A stretch of DNA of 64,000 nucleotides from Terribacillus aidingensis (lineage in GTDB: Bacteria > Bacillota > Bacilli > Bacillales > Amphibacillaceae). Each line of letters starts with the position of its first letter. Positions within the stretch are counted from its first letter, which is position 1. The position numbers and the translations under genes were made by a program. A model generated the notes under the pieces. The model ran no database searches and had not been told where the DNA came from. It saw only the letters and a list, made by a program, of their open reading frames with translations. Shown here in pieces: positions 26,024 to 34,531 of the stretch. The stretch is from contig NZ_OBEK01000001.1 in assembly GCF_900215625.1 (NCBI RefSeq), positions 310,001 to 374,000 on the forward strand. Direction: 5' to 3'.

Positions 26024-26070
26024 TACTGCTTATGGTTAATATTGTAAATGTTATTTCATTAAAAGGCATA

Positions 26071-26106
26071 AAAAAACAGCAGGCAAAGTTAGCGCTTTGC
26101 CTGCTG
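26071..26106 (-). terminator. Strong hairpin after the GH18 remnant
   Basis: CAGCAGGCAAAG and CTTTGCCTGCTG form a perfect 12-bp stem with a 6-base loop and an A-run on the left, so it ended a minus-strand gene. It outlived most of the gene it served. Confidence 0.85.
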
Positions 26107-26117
26107 CTTTACTTTAA

Positions 26118-26410
26118 TCAGGCTGCAATCGCATTCCAATAGGAGGTTGATTCATGTCCTAAAGCATACACAGATAAGCCGGCAATATCGTATTGATTGG
26201 TTAGGTCACTTTTTTGTGTTAAAGAATTGGTATCTTCATACCAAATGACGTGTTCTGCGTTTCATCATCTGTATAGGTGAAATATGCGGATGCTGTTTGT
26301 TCATCGGATACAGGATCAGATTTCTCGGCTTCCATGATAGAATGGATAGCATCCCATTCGATTAATTTATTTTGTTCTGGATTGGATAGATTCCAATTCT
26401 TGTAGATAAA
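26118..26410 (-). pseudogene. Remnant of a GH18 chitinase-like glycosidase
   Basis: Minus-strand translation gives YKNWNLSNPEQNKLIEWDA, then YFTYTDDETQ. After a frame change near 26260 it continues EHVIWYEDTNSLTQKSDL and QYDIAGLSVYALGHE, then stops at 26118. The pattern YFTYTDD...HVIWYED...GLSVYALG is the C-terminal part of GH18 proteins of the YvbX/YdhD type. The N-terminal two thirds, including the catalytic DxxDxDxE segment, are missing. A single missing base explains the frame change, so this is a truncated and frameshifted relic. Confidence 0.75.
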
Positions 26411-26431
26411 GATTTAATAAAGGAGGTCAGT

Positions 26432-27064
26432 ATGTCCACAAAGAACTTATACAAATTGCTGCTCTTATTTATTGGCACTTATATTCTCTATACCTTTGCA
26501 GATAATTACATTCTGGATCATCGCGCTTCCTTTTTTCTCGAACAGAAGTTAGATTTACGTGATTCTTTCCGCTTGCCTATTTGGCTTGATGTAATGTATA
26601 TCCATGTGTTTGTCGCTTGTCTGGCAACATGGAGCGGTGCAGTGAATTTCTCCAGAGGTCTGGCATGGCATCAACGTAAATTTCACCGTATCAATGGTTA
26701 TGTGTACGCTATTTCTGTCTTGCTTGTATCGTTAACATCAGGTTACTTGGCTCCTTATGCAACAGGCGGCAAGCTGGTTAGTATCCCGTTCAATATGGTA
26801 AATCTTTTTTGGCCAATTATGGTTATTGCTGCGATAGTCCACGCCAGAAAAGGGAGGCTGGAGAAACATCAAAACTGGATGATTCGAAGTTATTTGTTTT
26901 GTTTTACGAATCTCTTTATTCATCTGATTTCTGATGTATTGTATAAATTAGGTATGGATTATACGCTAAGTTATACAATTGGGGTTTACGGCTCTGTTGT
27001 GTTGAATTTAATGATAGCTGAAGGCATTATCTTCTATTTACGGACAAGAAATAAAGAGACTTAA
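26432..27064 (+). CDS. DUF2306 membrane protein
   Basis: A 210-residue membrane protein with six or more hydrophobic segments. DUF2306 hallmarks are the His-bearing stretch HVFVACLATWSGAVNFSRG, KFHRINGYVYA and RKGRLEKHQNWMIRSYLFC. The conserved His residues suggest heme or quinone chemistry in related proteins, but no function is established. AAGGAGG precedes the ATG. It begins right where the GH18 relic was cut off. Confidence 0.8.
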   Translation: MSTKNLYKLLLLFIGTYILYTFADNYILDHRASFFLEQKLDLRDSFRLPIWLDVMYIHVFVACLATWSGAVNFSRGLAWHQRKFHRINGYVYAISVLLVSLTSGYLAPYATGGKLVSIPFNMVNLFWPIMVIAAIVHARKGRLEKHQNWMIRSYLFCFTNLFIHLISDVLYKLGMDYTLSYTIGVYGSVVLNLMIAEGIIFYLRTRNKET

Positions 27065-27115
27065 TGTGTCTTTGGTTACGGGTAAAGGTGGAAAGGAAAG
27101 GAAGGAGGAACACAA

Positions 27116-27979
27116 ATGGCCGCTAGACTGGCTCCGTTATTTGTTTTGTTTGCTGCGATGCTGTGGGGAACAACCGGAACGGCTCAAACTTTTGCGCCAG
27201 CTGCTGCCCACCCCATTGCAGTCGGTGCCGCGAGACTGGCGATAGGCGGTATATGTCTGCTGGCGGTTTTACTGATATTTGGCCAGTTTAATCGTACAGG
27301 CTGGCCTGTCGGTCTGACGCTGCTTGCTGCTTTTTGCATGGCATGTTATCAGCCGCTGTTCTTTTCTGCGGTGCAGCAGACAGGTGTAGCGGTAGGTACG
27401 GTGATTGGTATTGGCAGCGCGCCGATTTTGTCTGGATTTTTAGAAGCGGTATTCTTAAAGAAGCGCCCTGCACTTGTATGGTGGGCAGCTACCTTATTGT
27501 CCATCTTTGGTTGTTTGCTGCTGTTTTTGACTGGTGATGCTGTAACGATACAACCATTGGGCATTGTGCTGGCGCTGGGGGCAGGTTTAGCATTTGCGGG
27601 TTATACCCTGCTGAGCAGCAAAATTGTACAAAATAAAAGCTCGCTTGAAGCAACCGCTGTAATCTTTATTCTTGGAGGGATTTTTCTCGTTCCGTTTCTA
27701 TTCTTCTTTGATATGAGTTGGATCCTGCAAACTAGCGGAATAGTCGTGAGTTTGCATTTAGGACTCATCACAACAGCAATTGCATACTTCTTGTTTTCAA
27801 ACGGACTCAAGAAGGTGCCGGCATCTTCTGCTGTTACCCTTTCATTAGCTGAACCGCTTACTGCTGCTGTGCTAGGTGTGGTGCTAGTTGGCGAGGAATT
27901 AACTATTGTCTCTTGGGCGGGGATTGCGCTTCTTTTAGCCGGCATTATCTTGATCGCTTTTTCATCCCGAAAGAGTTAG
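27116..27979 (+). CDS. EamA (DMT) family transporter
   Basis: A 287-residue exporter or importer with ten hydrophobic segments in two EamA repeats. The first starts near FVLFAAMLWGTTGTAQ and the second near LGIVLALGAGLAFAGYTLLSSKI. SLAEPLTAAVLGVVLVGEEL is the conserved end of the second repeat. AAGGAGG precedes the ATG, 51 bp after the DUF2306 gene, so co-transcription is possible. The substrate is unknown; family members move amino acids or metabolites. Confidence 0.85.
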   Translation: MAARLAPLFVLFAAMLWGTTGTAQTFAPAAAHPIAVGAARLAIGGICLLAVLLIFGQFNRTGWPVGLTLLAAFCMACYQPLFFSAVQQTGVAVGTVIGIGSAPILSGFLEAVFLKKRPALVWWAATLLSIFGCLLLFLTGDAVTIQPLGIVLALGAGLAFAGYTLLSSKIVQNKSSLEATAVIFILGGIFLVPFLFFFDMSWILQTSGIVVSLHLGLITTAIAYFLFSNGLKKVPASSAVTLSLAEPLTAAVLGVVLVGEELTIVSWAGIALLLAGIILIAFSSRKS

Positions 27980-28000
27980 GTTTATACCACTAGAATGAGA

Positions 28001-28045
28001 GAGTCCAAACGGAGCAGAAAATGACTTTCGTTTGGACTTCTATTT
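28001..28045 (+). terminator. Terminator after the EamA gene
   Basis: GAGTCCAAACG pairs with CGTTTGGACTTC around a 17-base loop, followed by a T-rich tail. Confidence 0.75.
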
Positions 28046-28106
28046 AATTGCAAACGATTTGTCTTACCTTTATAAGTTACAATAACTATCATAAATGTAA
28101 AAATAA

Positions 28107-28403
28107 TCAATAAACGAACTGCGAGATTTATCGAATCTACAAGAAATTTACGAAAATAAGAAAGTAGAGATTTACTCGGTTTGTTACGAAGACGGACTTC
28201 AATTACATAGAAACAGATTTTGGTCCAGTATACCAACTGATGTGCAAGTAGCGAAAGAAGATAAAATTATTACATTATCTACAAGTAATGAGTTGCTTGA
28301 CGCGGAAGATGGCAGATTCGTTGTGCATGGGATGCTGATGCAAACCCTTACTTTTGCATGTTCTTTCGATAGTCGCTCGGTGCCATGCCGTACGCCTGTT
28401 TAA
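28107..28403 (+). pseudogene. Orphan coding-like remnant without start codon
   Basis: A plus-strand frame opens directly after a TAA and reads SINELRDLSNLQEIYENKKV, then VCYEDGLQLHRNRFWSSIP, DVQVAKEDKIITLSTSNELL and AEDGRFVVHGMLMQ. It then runs into the 3' end of the AraC gene and stops at 28403. Composition and residue order look like real protein, but there is no ATG, GTG or TTG near the beginning, no ribosome site, and the last 56 bp overlap a confident gene. It is probably the tail of a lost gene. The family was not recognised. Confidence 0.35.
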
Positions 28404-29214
28404 AGCAGGTCGAGAAATATCCTTGTCTCGAAAAGCCAACTTCCTCGGCAACCTTCTGCAACGGCCAATCTGTTTTCAGCAAAAGCAAGCGTGCTTGATG
28501 CATTCGGTAAGCTGCTAAGTAGGTGAGCGGCGTACAATGAAATGCTTGCTTCATGCATCTTGCTAAATAATTTTCATGTACATGGAAGTGGGAAGCGAGC
28601 GTCGTATTCGTGATGTGCTCCATATAATGCTGCTTTATATACATCTCCACACGTTCCGCCAGCTGCAAGGAAGCCTGTTGTGGTAGTGGCGAATAGGAGA
28701 GATGCTGTAACACTTGCAGAAACAGCTGCTGTGTTTCCCAAAAGGCAAAGGATCGCGCTTGGGTCGTTGATTGTAACAAGCGCTGAATGGTTTGATACAG
28801 TTCTTTTGGATGGGAAATATGCTGCTGTTTTGGTAAATGAATGGTCGTATTGCTCGTGTGATACTGAAGCGATGAATTATGCTGATCTGTATGGATTGGT
28901 TCACACAATTCTTGTTCCCGCCATGTGGCAGGAGTTTGCATGTGCAGCCAATAAAACGTGGTATCTTCTTCACATGCAGCAGTAGGGTAATGAAACTTTG
29001 CTGGCTCCAGGATGAGTGCTTCCCCGGCGCCTATCTGCCAGCACGCTGTCTCTTCTCCAATATATAGCGTGCCTTCTTTTATGACTAGCACATCAAAGAA
29101 ACCGAGCTGTTTCCGAGCGGGATGCCGTTGTCCTTTGCGGAAAATAGTCAGATTTCCTTCTAAAAAATAAGGAAGGGGAGGCGTAAGCATAGATAAGAAG
29201 GAAGTACTTTTCAT
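28348..29214 (-). CDS. AraC-family regulator beside the beta-L-arabinofuranosidase gene
   Basis: A 288-residue regulator. The N-terminal cupin-like domain (FDVLVIKEGTLYIGEETACWQIGAGEALILEP) likely binds a sugar. The C-terminal double helix-turn-helix spans about residues 185-285 (LASHFHVHENYLARCMKQAF and VAEEVGFSRQGYFSTCFKQAYGMAPSDYRK). It is divergent from the GH127 gene, with a 129-bp intergenic region. Control of that gene by arabinose-type sugars is the natural reading (inference). Confidence 0.85.
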   Translation of the reverse strand: MKSTSFLSMLTPPLPYFLEGNLTIFRKGQRHPARKQLGFFDVLVIKEGTLYIGEETACWQIGAGEALILEPAKFHYPTAACEEDTTFYWLHMQTPATWREQELCEPIHTDQHNSSLQYHTSNTTIHLPKQQHISHPKELYQTIQRLLQSTTQARSFAFWETQQLFLQVLQHLSYSPLPQQASLQLAERVEMYIKQHYMEHITNTTLASHFHVHENYLARCMKQAFHCTPLTYLAAYRMHQARLLLLKTDWPLQKVAEEVGFSRQGYFSTCFKQAYGMAPSDYRKNMQK

Positions 29215-29300
29215 AACAGCGCCACCTTTTGGTTGAAATAGTGAAAATACAGGTTGAATTCTGTAGTATATAGCTTTTATTTTAGATGATAAGCTAACTT

Positions 29301-29315
29301 TTGAAAACGCTTAAA
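29301..29315 (+). promoter_or_regulatory. cre-like site (CcpA) upstream of the GH127 gene
   Basis: TTGAAAACGCTTAAA agrees with the catabolite-response consensus WTGNAARCGNWWWCA except near the last CA. It lies 29 bp before the start codon, consistent with glucose repression. Confidence 0.5.
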
Positions 29316-29343
29316 TAATAGTGATGAGTGATTTTGAAGGGGG

Positions 29344-31308
29344 ATGCCAATCTTGAGTGAACCGATACAGGCAGGTGTGGAAAAGTCGAACAACGTAACG
29401 GTGACAGATGTTTTTTGGCAAACGTATAAGCGAATCGTGGCCGAGCAGGTCATTCCGTATCAATGGAAAGCATTGAATGATGCATTGCCGGATACTGTTC
29501 CGAGTCATGCAATCGAGAATTTCCGGATTGCGGCTGGAGAGGCAGAAGGAGAATTTTTTGGAGCGGTATTTCAGGATAGTGATGTAGCGAAATGGCTGGA
29601 GACAGTTGCGTACAGCTTGCGAAGCTTTCCGGATGCAGAGCTGGAGAAGACAGCCGATGATGTAATTGCTTTACTGGGAAGAGCGCAGGCTGAAGATGGT
29701 TATCTGAATACGTATTATATGCTTGTCGAACCAGATTACCGGTGGTCTAACTTGCGTGATAACCATGAGTTGTATTGCGCGGGTCACTTGATTGAGGCAG
29801 CCGTTGCTTATTATCAAACAACTGGCAAGCGTGCCTTTTTAGATGTGATGGAAAAGAACGTGCAGCTCATTCAGCAAGTATTCGGAAATGAAGACAACAA
29901 GCTGCAAGGCTATCCAGGGCATCCAGAATTGGAGCTGGCGCTGCTTCGGCTATATGATGTTACGGGTAAGCAGGAGCATCTTGATTTAGCAGTTTACTTT
30001 ATTGAGCAGAGAGGACAGCAGCCGCATTACTTTGATATCGAAAAGGAAAAGCGGCAAACGTTAAATCGGCCCAAAACATGGAATGATGAACATACGAATT
30101 TCGGTCTGGGGTATGCCTATATGCAGGCGCATAAGCCGGTCCGGGAACAGGAAGAAGCTGTCGGTCATGTTGTGCGGGCGATGTATTTATATACAGCAAT
30201 GGCTGATTTAGCCCAACGAACAGAGGATAAACAGCTGCAGAAAATCTGTGACAAGCTGTGGGAGGATGTTACAAGGCGGAAGCTGTACATTACGGCTGGA
30301 CTTGGATCGGCTGTGAATGGAGAAGCATTTACAAATGCATATGATCTGCCTAATGACAGCATGTACTGCGAAACATGCGCATCGATTGGTCTTGTTTTCT
30401 GGGCGAAGAAAATGCTGGAGCTTTCGCCAGACCGCAAGTATGCCGATGTACTGGAGCGAGCGATATATAATGGAACCATCAGCGGCATGGACTTGGACGG
30501 GAAGCGCTTTTTCTACGTGAATCCATTGGAAGTAAATATGTATCAGGCAGGGCGTAAAGATCAGGAGCATGTAAAGCAAGAGCGACAGAAATGGTATGCA
30601 TGCGCTTGCTGTCCGCCGAATTTAGCACGAATGATTGCATCTATTGAAGATTATGCTTACACAACGACCGGGGACACACTTTATACCCATCTGTATATGG
30701 CAGGAAGTGTAAAAGCAAACATTGGGAAAGTGCCGGTAAAGCTGACGCAGACACATCAGTATCCGTGGGATGGCAAGATAACCATTACTGTAGAAACAGA
30801 AGGAGTCTTTAATCTGGCGTTTCGTATTCCAGAGTGGAGCCGCGAAGCAGCTGCTTCTGTGAATGATGAAGCGATTTATGTCAATGACTTGCAAAATGGA
30901 TACCTGGTGTTGAATCGAGCATGGAAAGCAGGGGATCAGATTGAATTGCTGTTTCCGATGCCTGTAGAACGAGTTTATAGCAATCCAAAAGCAGGGATGA
31001 ATCAAGGGCAGGTGGCACTGCAGCGCGGTCCGGTTGTGTATTGTTTAGAAGAAACAGACAATGGAGCAAATCTGGCTGGCATTCGTCTCCCGCGCCAAGC
31101 TGCTTTCCAGACAATATACGACAGAGACTTCCTGAACGGCGTTGTTACACTAGAAGCAGAAGCGCTTCGTATTACGGGGACGGAGAACCTTTATCAGACG
31201 GATGTACCTAAGACAACGCCAAGAACTATCCGAGCTATTCCGTATTTTGCTTGGGGCAATCGAGGACTTGGTGAGATGCGAATATGGGTGCATGAGGGTG
31301 TGGAATAA
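29344..31308 (+). CDS. Beta-L-arabinofuranosidase (GH127, formerly DUF1680)
   Basis: Cytoplasmic glycosidase that removes beta-linked L-arabinofuranose. The 654-residue protein has no signal peptide. The zinc-thiolate active site is visible as CETCAS (Cys345) and CACCPPN (Cys422-Cys423, with Cys422 the expected nucleophile). Other family features are AEDGYLNTYY, NHELYCAGHLIEAAVAYY, GYPGHPELELALLRLY, YITAGLGS and LQRGPVVYCLE. The length is normal. GGGG precedes the ATG. The neighbouring AraC gene and cre-like site suggest induction by substrate and repression by preferred sugars. Confidence 0.92.
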   Translation: MPILSEPIQAGVEKSNNVTVTDVFWQTYKRIVAEQVIPYQWKALNDALPDTVPSHAIENFRIAAGEAEGEFFGAVFQDSDVAKWLETVAYSLRSFPDAELEKTADDVIALLGRAQAEDGYLNTYYMLVEPDYRWSNLRDNHELYCAGHLIEAAVAYYQTTGKRAFLDVMEKNVQLIQQVFGNEDNKLQGYPGHPELELALLRLYDVTGKQEHLDLAVYFIEQRGQQPHYFDIEKEKRQTLNRPKTWNDEHTNFGLGYAYMQAHKPVREQEEAVGHVVRAMYLYTAMADLAQRTEDKQLQKICDKLWEDVTRRKLYITAGLGSAVNGEAFTNAYDLPNDSMYCETCASIGLVFWAKKMLELSPDRKYADVLERAIYNGTISGMDLDGKRFFYVNPLEVNMYQAGRKDQEHVKQERQKWYACACCPPNLARMIASIEDYAYTTTGDTLYTHLYMAGSVKANIGKVPVKLTQTHQYPWDGKITITVETEGVFNLAFRIPEWSREAAASVNDEAIYVNDLQNGYLVLNRAWKAGDQIELLFPMPVERVYSNPKAGMNQGQVALQRGPVVYCLEETDNGANLAGIRLPRQAAFQTIYDRDFLNGVVTLEAEALRITGTENLYQTDVPKTTPRTIRAIPYFAWGNRGLGEMRIWVHEGVE

Positions 31309-31310
31309 TG

Positions 31311-31341
31311 AAAAATGCTGTCCATCGCGGACAGCATTTTG
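31311..31341. terminator. Bidirectional terminator, GH127 and bicupin genes
   Basis: AAAATGCTGTCC and GGACAGCATTTT form a perfect stem with a short loop between convergent genes. Confidence 0.88.
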
Positions 31342-32358
31342 TTATCTCTGAGGAAATTTTAGATCCAGTTCACTGATGTTTTCCAACACACGCTGAAATG
31401 AGAACGCACTGGGCTGTTTAGGCAGTTCACTATATTCGTATGGTTCTCCAAGAAGGCGGAAGAATTGCTCAAATAAACCAGACGCAAGAAATCCGATGAA
31501 CTTTGTGTAAGGACTGTCCAGCTTGAAAGAATGCTCTGTGTTAGCTGGGACGTGAAGAAAGTCGCCCTTCTCCAAATGAAATTCTTCATCGCCTGCCCAC
31601 ATTGTCATCCGCCCTTCGAGACAGAGAAAGCATTCGGTGTGCTTTTCGTGGTAATGCGGAGGAATGGCCTCGCCAGCGTACCCTTCTGTTGTCAGAGCAA
31701 GAAACTGTTCGTCAGTAGTTGCTTGTGTCGCAAGAAATGTGAACAGCTGATCAGCAGCTAGCATACCTTCTCCAGCGCCGGCTTCGATTACATAAGGAGT
31801 AGTGGTATCCGGCAAGCCTCCGGGCTCTTGCAGCAGAATAGCTTGCGGTCCTTGTGAAGTTTCGTTGACAATACGGATATCAAAATTATCTAGCTTGTCT
31901 AATTCCTGCTCTGTAATAGTAGGAGCAGCAGTTCCAATTAAAGGTTCCATGTAAGCATGTGTTTCCCCAAGTTCACGATATAGGTCTGCATTAAGCCCTC
32001 CGGTGGTGAAGGAGTAGAACTTAGTTCGATTTCTTAATAGAACATACTGGTGTACTGTGCCTGCAGGGAGATGGGCATAATCACCTGAAGCAAGCATATG
32101 CTTTTTGTTATTAATTGTTAGTTCGAGTAATCCATCCGTTACATATATTGCCTCATGCTGCGTGTTATGCAGGTGGAGAGGTGATCCTTCGCCCTTACTG
32201 CCTGTAATCTGCACCAGTCCGAAAAGGTTTCCCGTACTTTTGGCGTCAGCGAGAATTTTAATAACTTGTTTGTTAATTATGTGACGTTCCCCATTGCTAT
32301 CGTGTAATAAATAGGCTTGTTTTTGATTTGGAACAGCCTGCTTTTGTATCGTAGTCAT
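31342..32358 (-). CDS. qdoI: Quercetin 2,3-dioxygenase-type bicupin
   Basis: Metal-dependent dioxygenase that opens flavonols such as quercetin with release of carbon monoxide. The 338-residue protein matches the B. subtilis enzyme in length. It has two cupin domains, each with a metal site: GSPLHLHNTQHEAIYVTDG (first) and IPPHYHEKHTECFLCLEG (second). FYSFTTGGLNADLYRELGE and the repeat FIGFLASGLFEQFFRLLGE are family features. A longer frame is open, but GGAGG sits 7 bp before the ATG at 32358. The real substrate may be another plant phenolic. Confidence 0.82.
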   Translation of the reverse strand: MTTIQKQAVPNQKQAYLLHDSNGERHIINKQVIKILADAKSTGNLFGLVQITGSKGEGSPLHLHNTQHEAIYVTDGLLELTINNKKHMLASGDYAHLPAGTVHQYVLLRNRTKFYSFTTGGLNADLYRELGETHAYMEPLIGTAAPTITEQELDKLDNFDIRIVNETSQGPQAILLQEPGGLPDTTTPYVIEAGAGEGMLAADQLFTFLATQATTDEQFLALTTEGYAGEAIPPHYHEKHTECFLCLEGRMTMWAGDEEFHLEKGDFLHVPANTEHSFKLDSPYTKFIGFLASGLFEQFFRLLGEPYEYSELPKQPSAFSFQRVLENISELDLKFPQR

Positions 32359-32484
32359 TATACTTCCTCCAGTCGCTAGCAATTTCACCTTAGGGGATTA
32401 GTATAAGAAATACCCCTTTTTCTAACAAGAGGATAAAGTTGTGCTTCAATACGGTGACTCCCCGTACAAGTAATGATGTAAGAC

Positions 32485-32513
32485 GAAAAAAGACCTGTAT
32501 CCTTTGATACAGG
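32485..32513 (-). terminator. Terminator of the PAS-GGDEF gene
   Basis: CCTGTATC and GATACAGG pair around a 4-base loop. The A-run on the left is a U-run in the minus-strand transcript. Confidence 0.85.
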
Positions 32514-32517
32514 CTGA

Positions 32518-34389
32518 TTAACTGTTATAAAATTTATAGCTGCCTTTACCGTTTAGCTTCACTTCATACATCGCCTGATCTGCACTGTTCATTAACTCAC
32601 TTATCGTCAAACCGTCTTGCGGATGTATCGCTACGCCAATACTTGGCATGTTATAGAGAATATGTCCGTCCACGATGTGTTTCTCTCGAAGTGCTGCTAA
32701 TATATCCGCTGCCATGTTGTCCGCTTCTTCCGGTGATTTTAGCGGCTGCAGCAAAATAGTGAATTCATCACCGCCATTACGGGCAACGATGTCACTTTCC
32801 CGGACGCATGCTTTTAATCTGTCTGCAACGGACATGAGCAGCTTGTCTCCAATCCTATGTCCTGCTGTATCGTTCACTTTTTTGAAATCATCCAAATCCA
32901 AAAACATGAGTGCGAAAGACTGGGCTTGATCTGTAATTGCTTTTTTTAATGATGCTTCGAAAAGAGAGCGATTTGCCAGCCCGGTTAAGGGGTCATGGTA
33001 GGCAAGATAATGTATCTTTTCTTCATTTTGCTTATTGAGGGTAATATCTTTACCGATTCCGAATATACCGACAAGTTTGTTTCTGACCAGGATGGGGATA
33101 TTGGTCATACTGATGTAATGGTAACTGCCCGATTTACTGTGCACCCCAAATTCATAGGATAATGGTACGCCTTCCTTCATCTGTGCAATATGTTTTCTAA
33201 CTGTCGTTTTATGTGCAGGTTCTGCAAATGTATCGCTTGTTGCCCCAATCAATTCCTCCTGAGAATATCCTAGTAAATCTACCCCGGCTTCATTCGTATC
33301 CTCAATACGGCCATTTAAATCAAGCGAAAAAACAGAATCAGGATGATGTTTAAATAAGGACTTGTACCGTTGTTCATTCGTTTCAATTGCTTCCGCTTTT
33401 ACGGATATCTCTTGAACGAGTTTCTGGTTTTCTCTAATAATGATAAGCTGGCGGCTAATTACTAATAAGATAGAGAGCCCAGATCCAACTGTGATAGCGT
33501 CGAATTTAGAAGAATGCTGCATCATAAAAGCAAAAAGGATTGTAACACTTATATAAGGATATAATAAGTGCGACCAATTTTTCTGTGTAATATAATTTTC
33601 AGTTTTAGAATGGTGTTGAAGCGTGTTTTGTCTGTGCAGAAGACCTGCATAGCCAATAAGCAAGTTGGCTAGCATAATCAATGGATCAATCCAGTTTCCG
33701 GAATAATAACTATCATTGGAAACGAGATATAAGTAAAGAGTGTCACTAATAACTTGAATCTGTAACCCAACAAAGATGATAGTTATTACATGTCTGGATC
33801 CGATTTGCTGAGGGCTGTAAAACAAAACAAACGCACCAAACAAAAGAGCCAAATCTCCTACAGGATAAATAAGAGAAACACCGAGAGCCAAAGAAGATAC
33901 ATCACCAGTTGTAAGCATAGGCACAATTAAAAAGTGCCAACTAAAGGTTGAGGCCACAGTTAAAATGATTAATACGTCAAACAAGAAAGATGTAGAATGG
34001 TTATTCTTTCTATCAATCATAATTTTATAAAAAAAAGCAGCTAAATATAACAGATATTGAAGTATATAGAAAATATCTGGCAAACCAGGAACGGGAATTG
34101 CTTTTCCTAATATATTCTCGATAATCATCCATACAAACTCTGCTAGAAAGGCACAATACATAGCTGCTGTTAGAAGCAGCCAAAACAACCGCAACGTTTT
34201 ATCGGTTTCTGATAGTGCAGTTTTCTGCAGCCAGAAAGCCGCAACAAAGCAGGCGATTAGGCAAAGCAGGTTGCCACCCCACGTCAGCCACACATCATGA
34301 TGCTGGAATAATGTAATCCACGTATAATAGACAAGCATATAACTAAAGATGAAGACGAACGGAAGTTGTTTATAACTAGGGTGAAGCAT
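32518..34389 (-). CDS. Membrane PAS-GGDEF diguanylate cyclase
   Basis: Makes the second messenger c-di-GMP. The 623-residue protein begins with about eight membrane segments (residues 1-330), followed by a PAS domain (about 345-460, YKSLFKHHPDSVFSLDLNG) and a GGDEF domain (about 465-620). The catalytic NGGDEF is intact, and an RESD motif five residues before it matches the product-inhibition I-site. The frame extends 81 bp further upstream, but AAGGAGT lies 8 bp before the ATG at 34389. Its membrane part contains LIYPVGDLALLF and DTLYLYLVSNDSYYSGNWID, which recur in the GGDEF-EAL protein at 59194. Confidence 0.88.
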   Translation of the reverse strand: MLHPSYKQLPFVFIFSYMLVYYTWITLFQHHDVWLTWGGNLLCLIACFVAAFWLQKTALSETDKTLRLFWLLLTAAMYCAFLAEFVWMIIENILGKAIPVPGLPDIFYILQYLLYLAAFFYKIMIDRKNNHSTSFLFDVLIILTVASTFSWHFLIVPMLTTGDVSSLALGVSLIYPVGDLALLFGAFVLFYSPQQIGSRHVITIIFVGLQIQVISDTLYLYLVSNDSYYSGNWIDPLIMLANLLIGYAGLLHRQNTLQHHSKTENYITQKNWSHLLYPYISVTILFAFMMQHSSKFDAITVGSGLSILLVISRQLIIIRENQKLVQEISVKAEAIETNEQRYKSLFKHHPDSVFSLDLNGRIEDTNEAGVDLLGYSQEELIGATSDTFAEPAHKTTVRKHIAQMKEGVPLSYEFGVHSKSGSYHYISMTNIPILVRNKLVGIFGIGKDITLNKQNEEKIHYLAYHDPLTGLANRSLFEASLKKAITDQAQSFALMFLDLDDFKKVNDTAGHRIGDKLLMSVADRLKACVRESDIVARNGGDEFTILLQPLKSPEEADNMAADILAALREKHIVDGHILYNMPSIGVAIHPQDGLTISELMNSADQAMYEVKLNGKGSYKFYNS

Positions 34390-34531
34390 CTGCGTTACTC
34401 CTTCAATTAAACTGTTTTCTGTAATCATACCCAGTTTTACCAGTGTTCGTAAAGATAAAAACGTGAGCAATTATTTTTGTGTAGTTTTACCGCTATGCTA
34501 AGATTATTTTATTGTGAAAAGGGGTGTCCGA

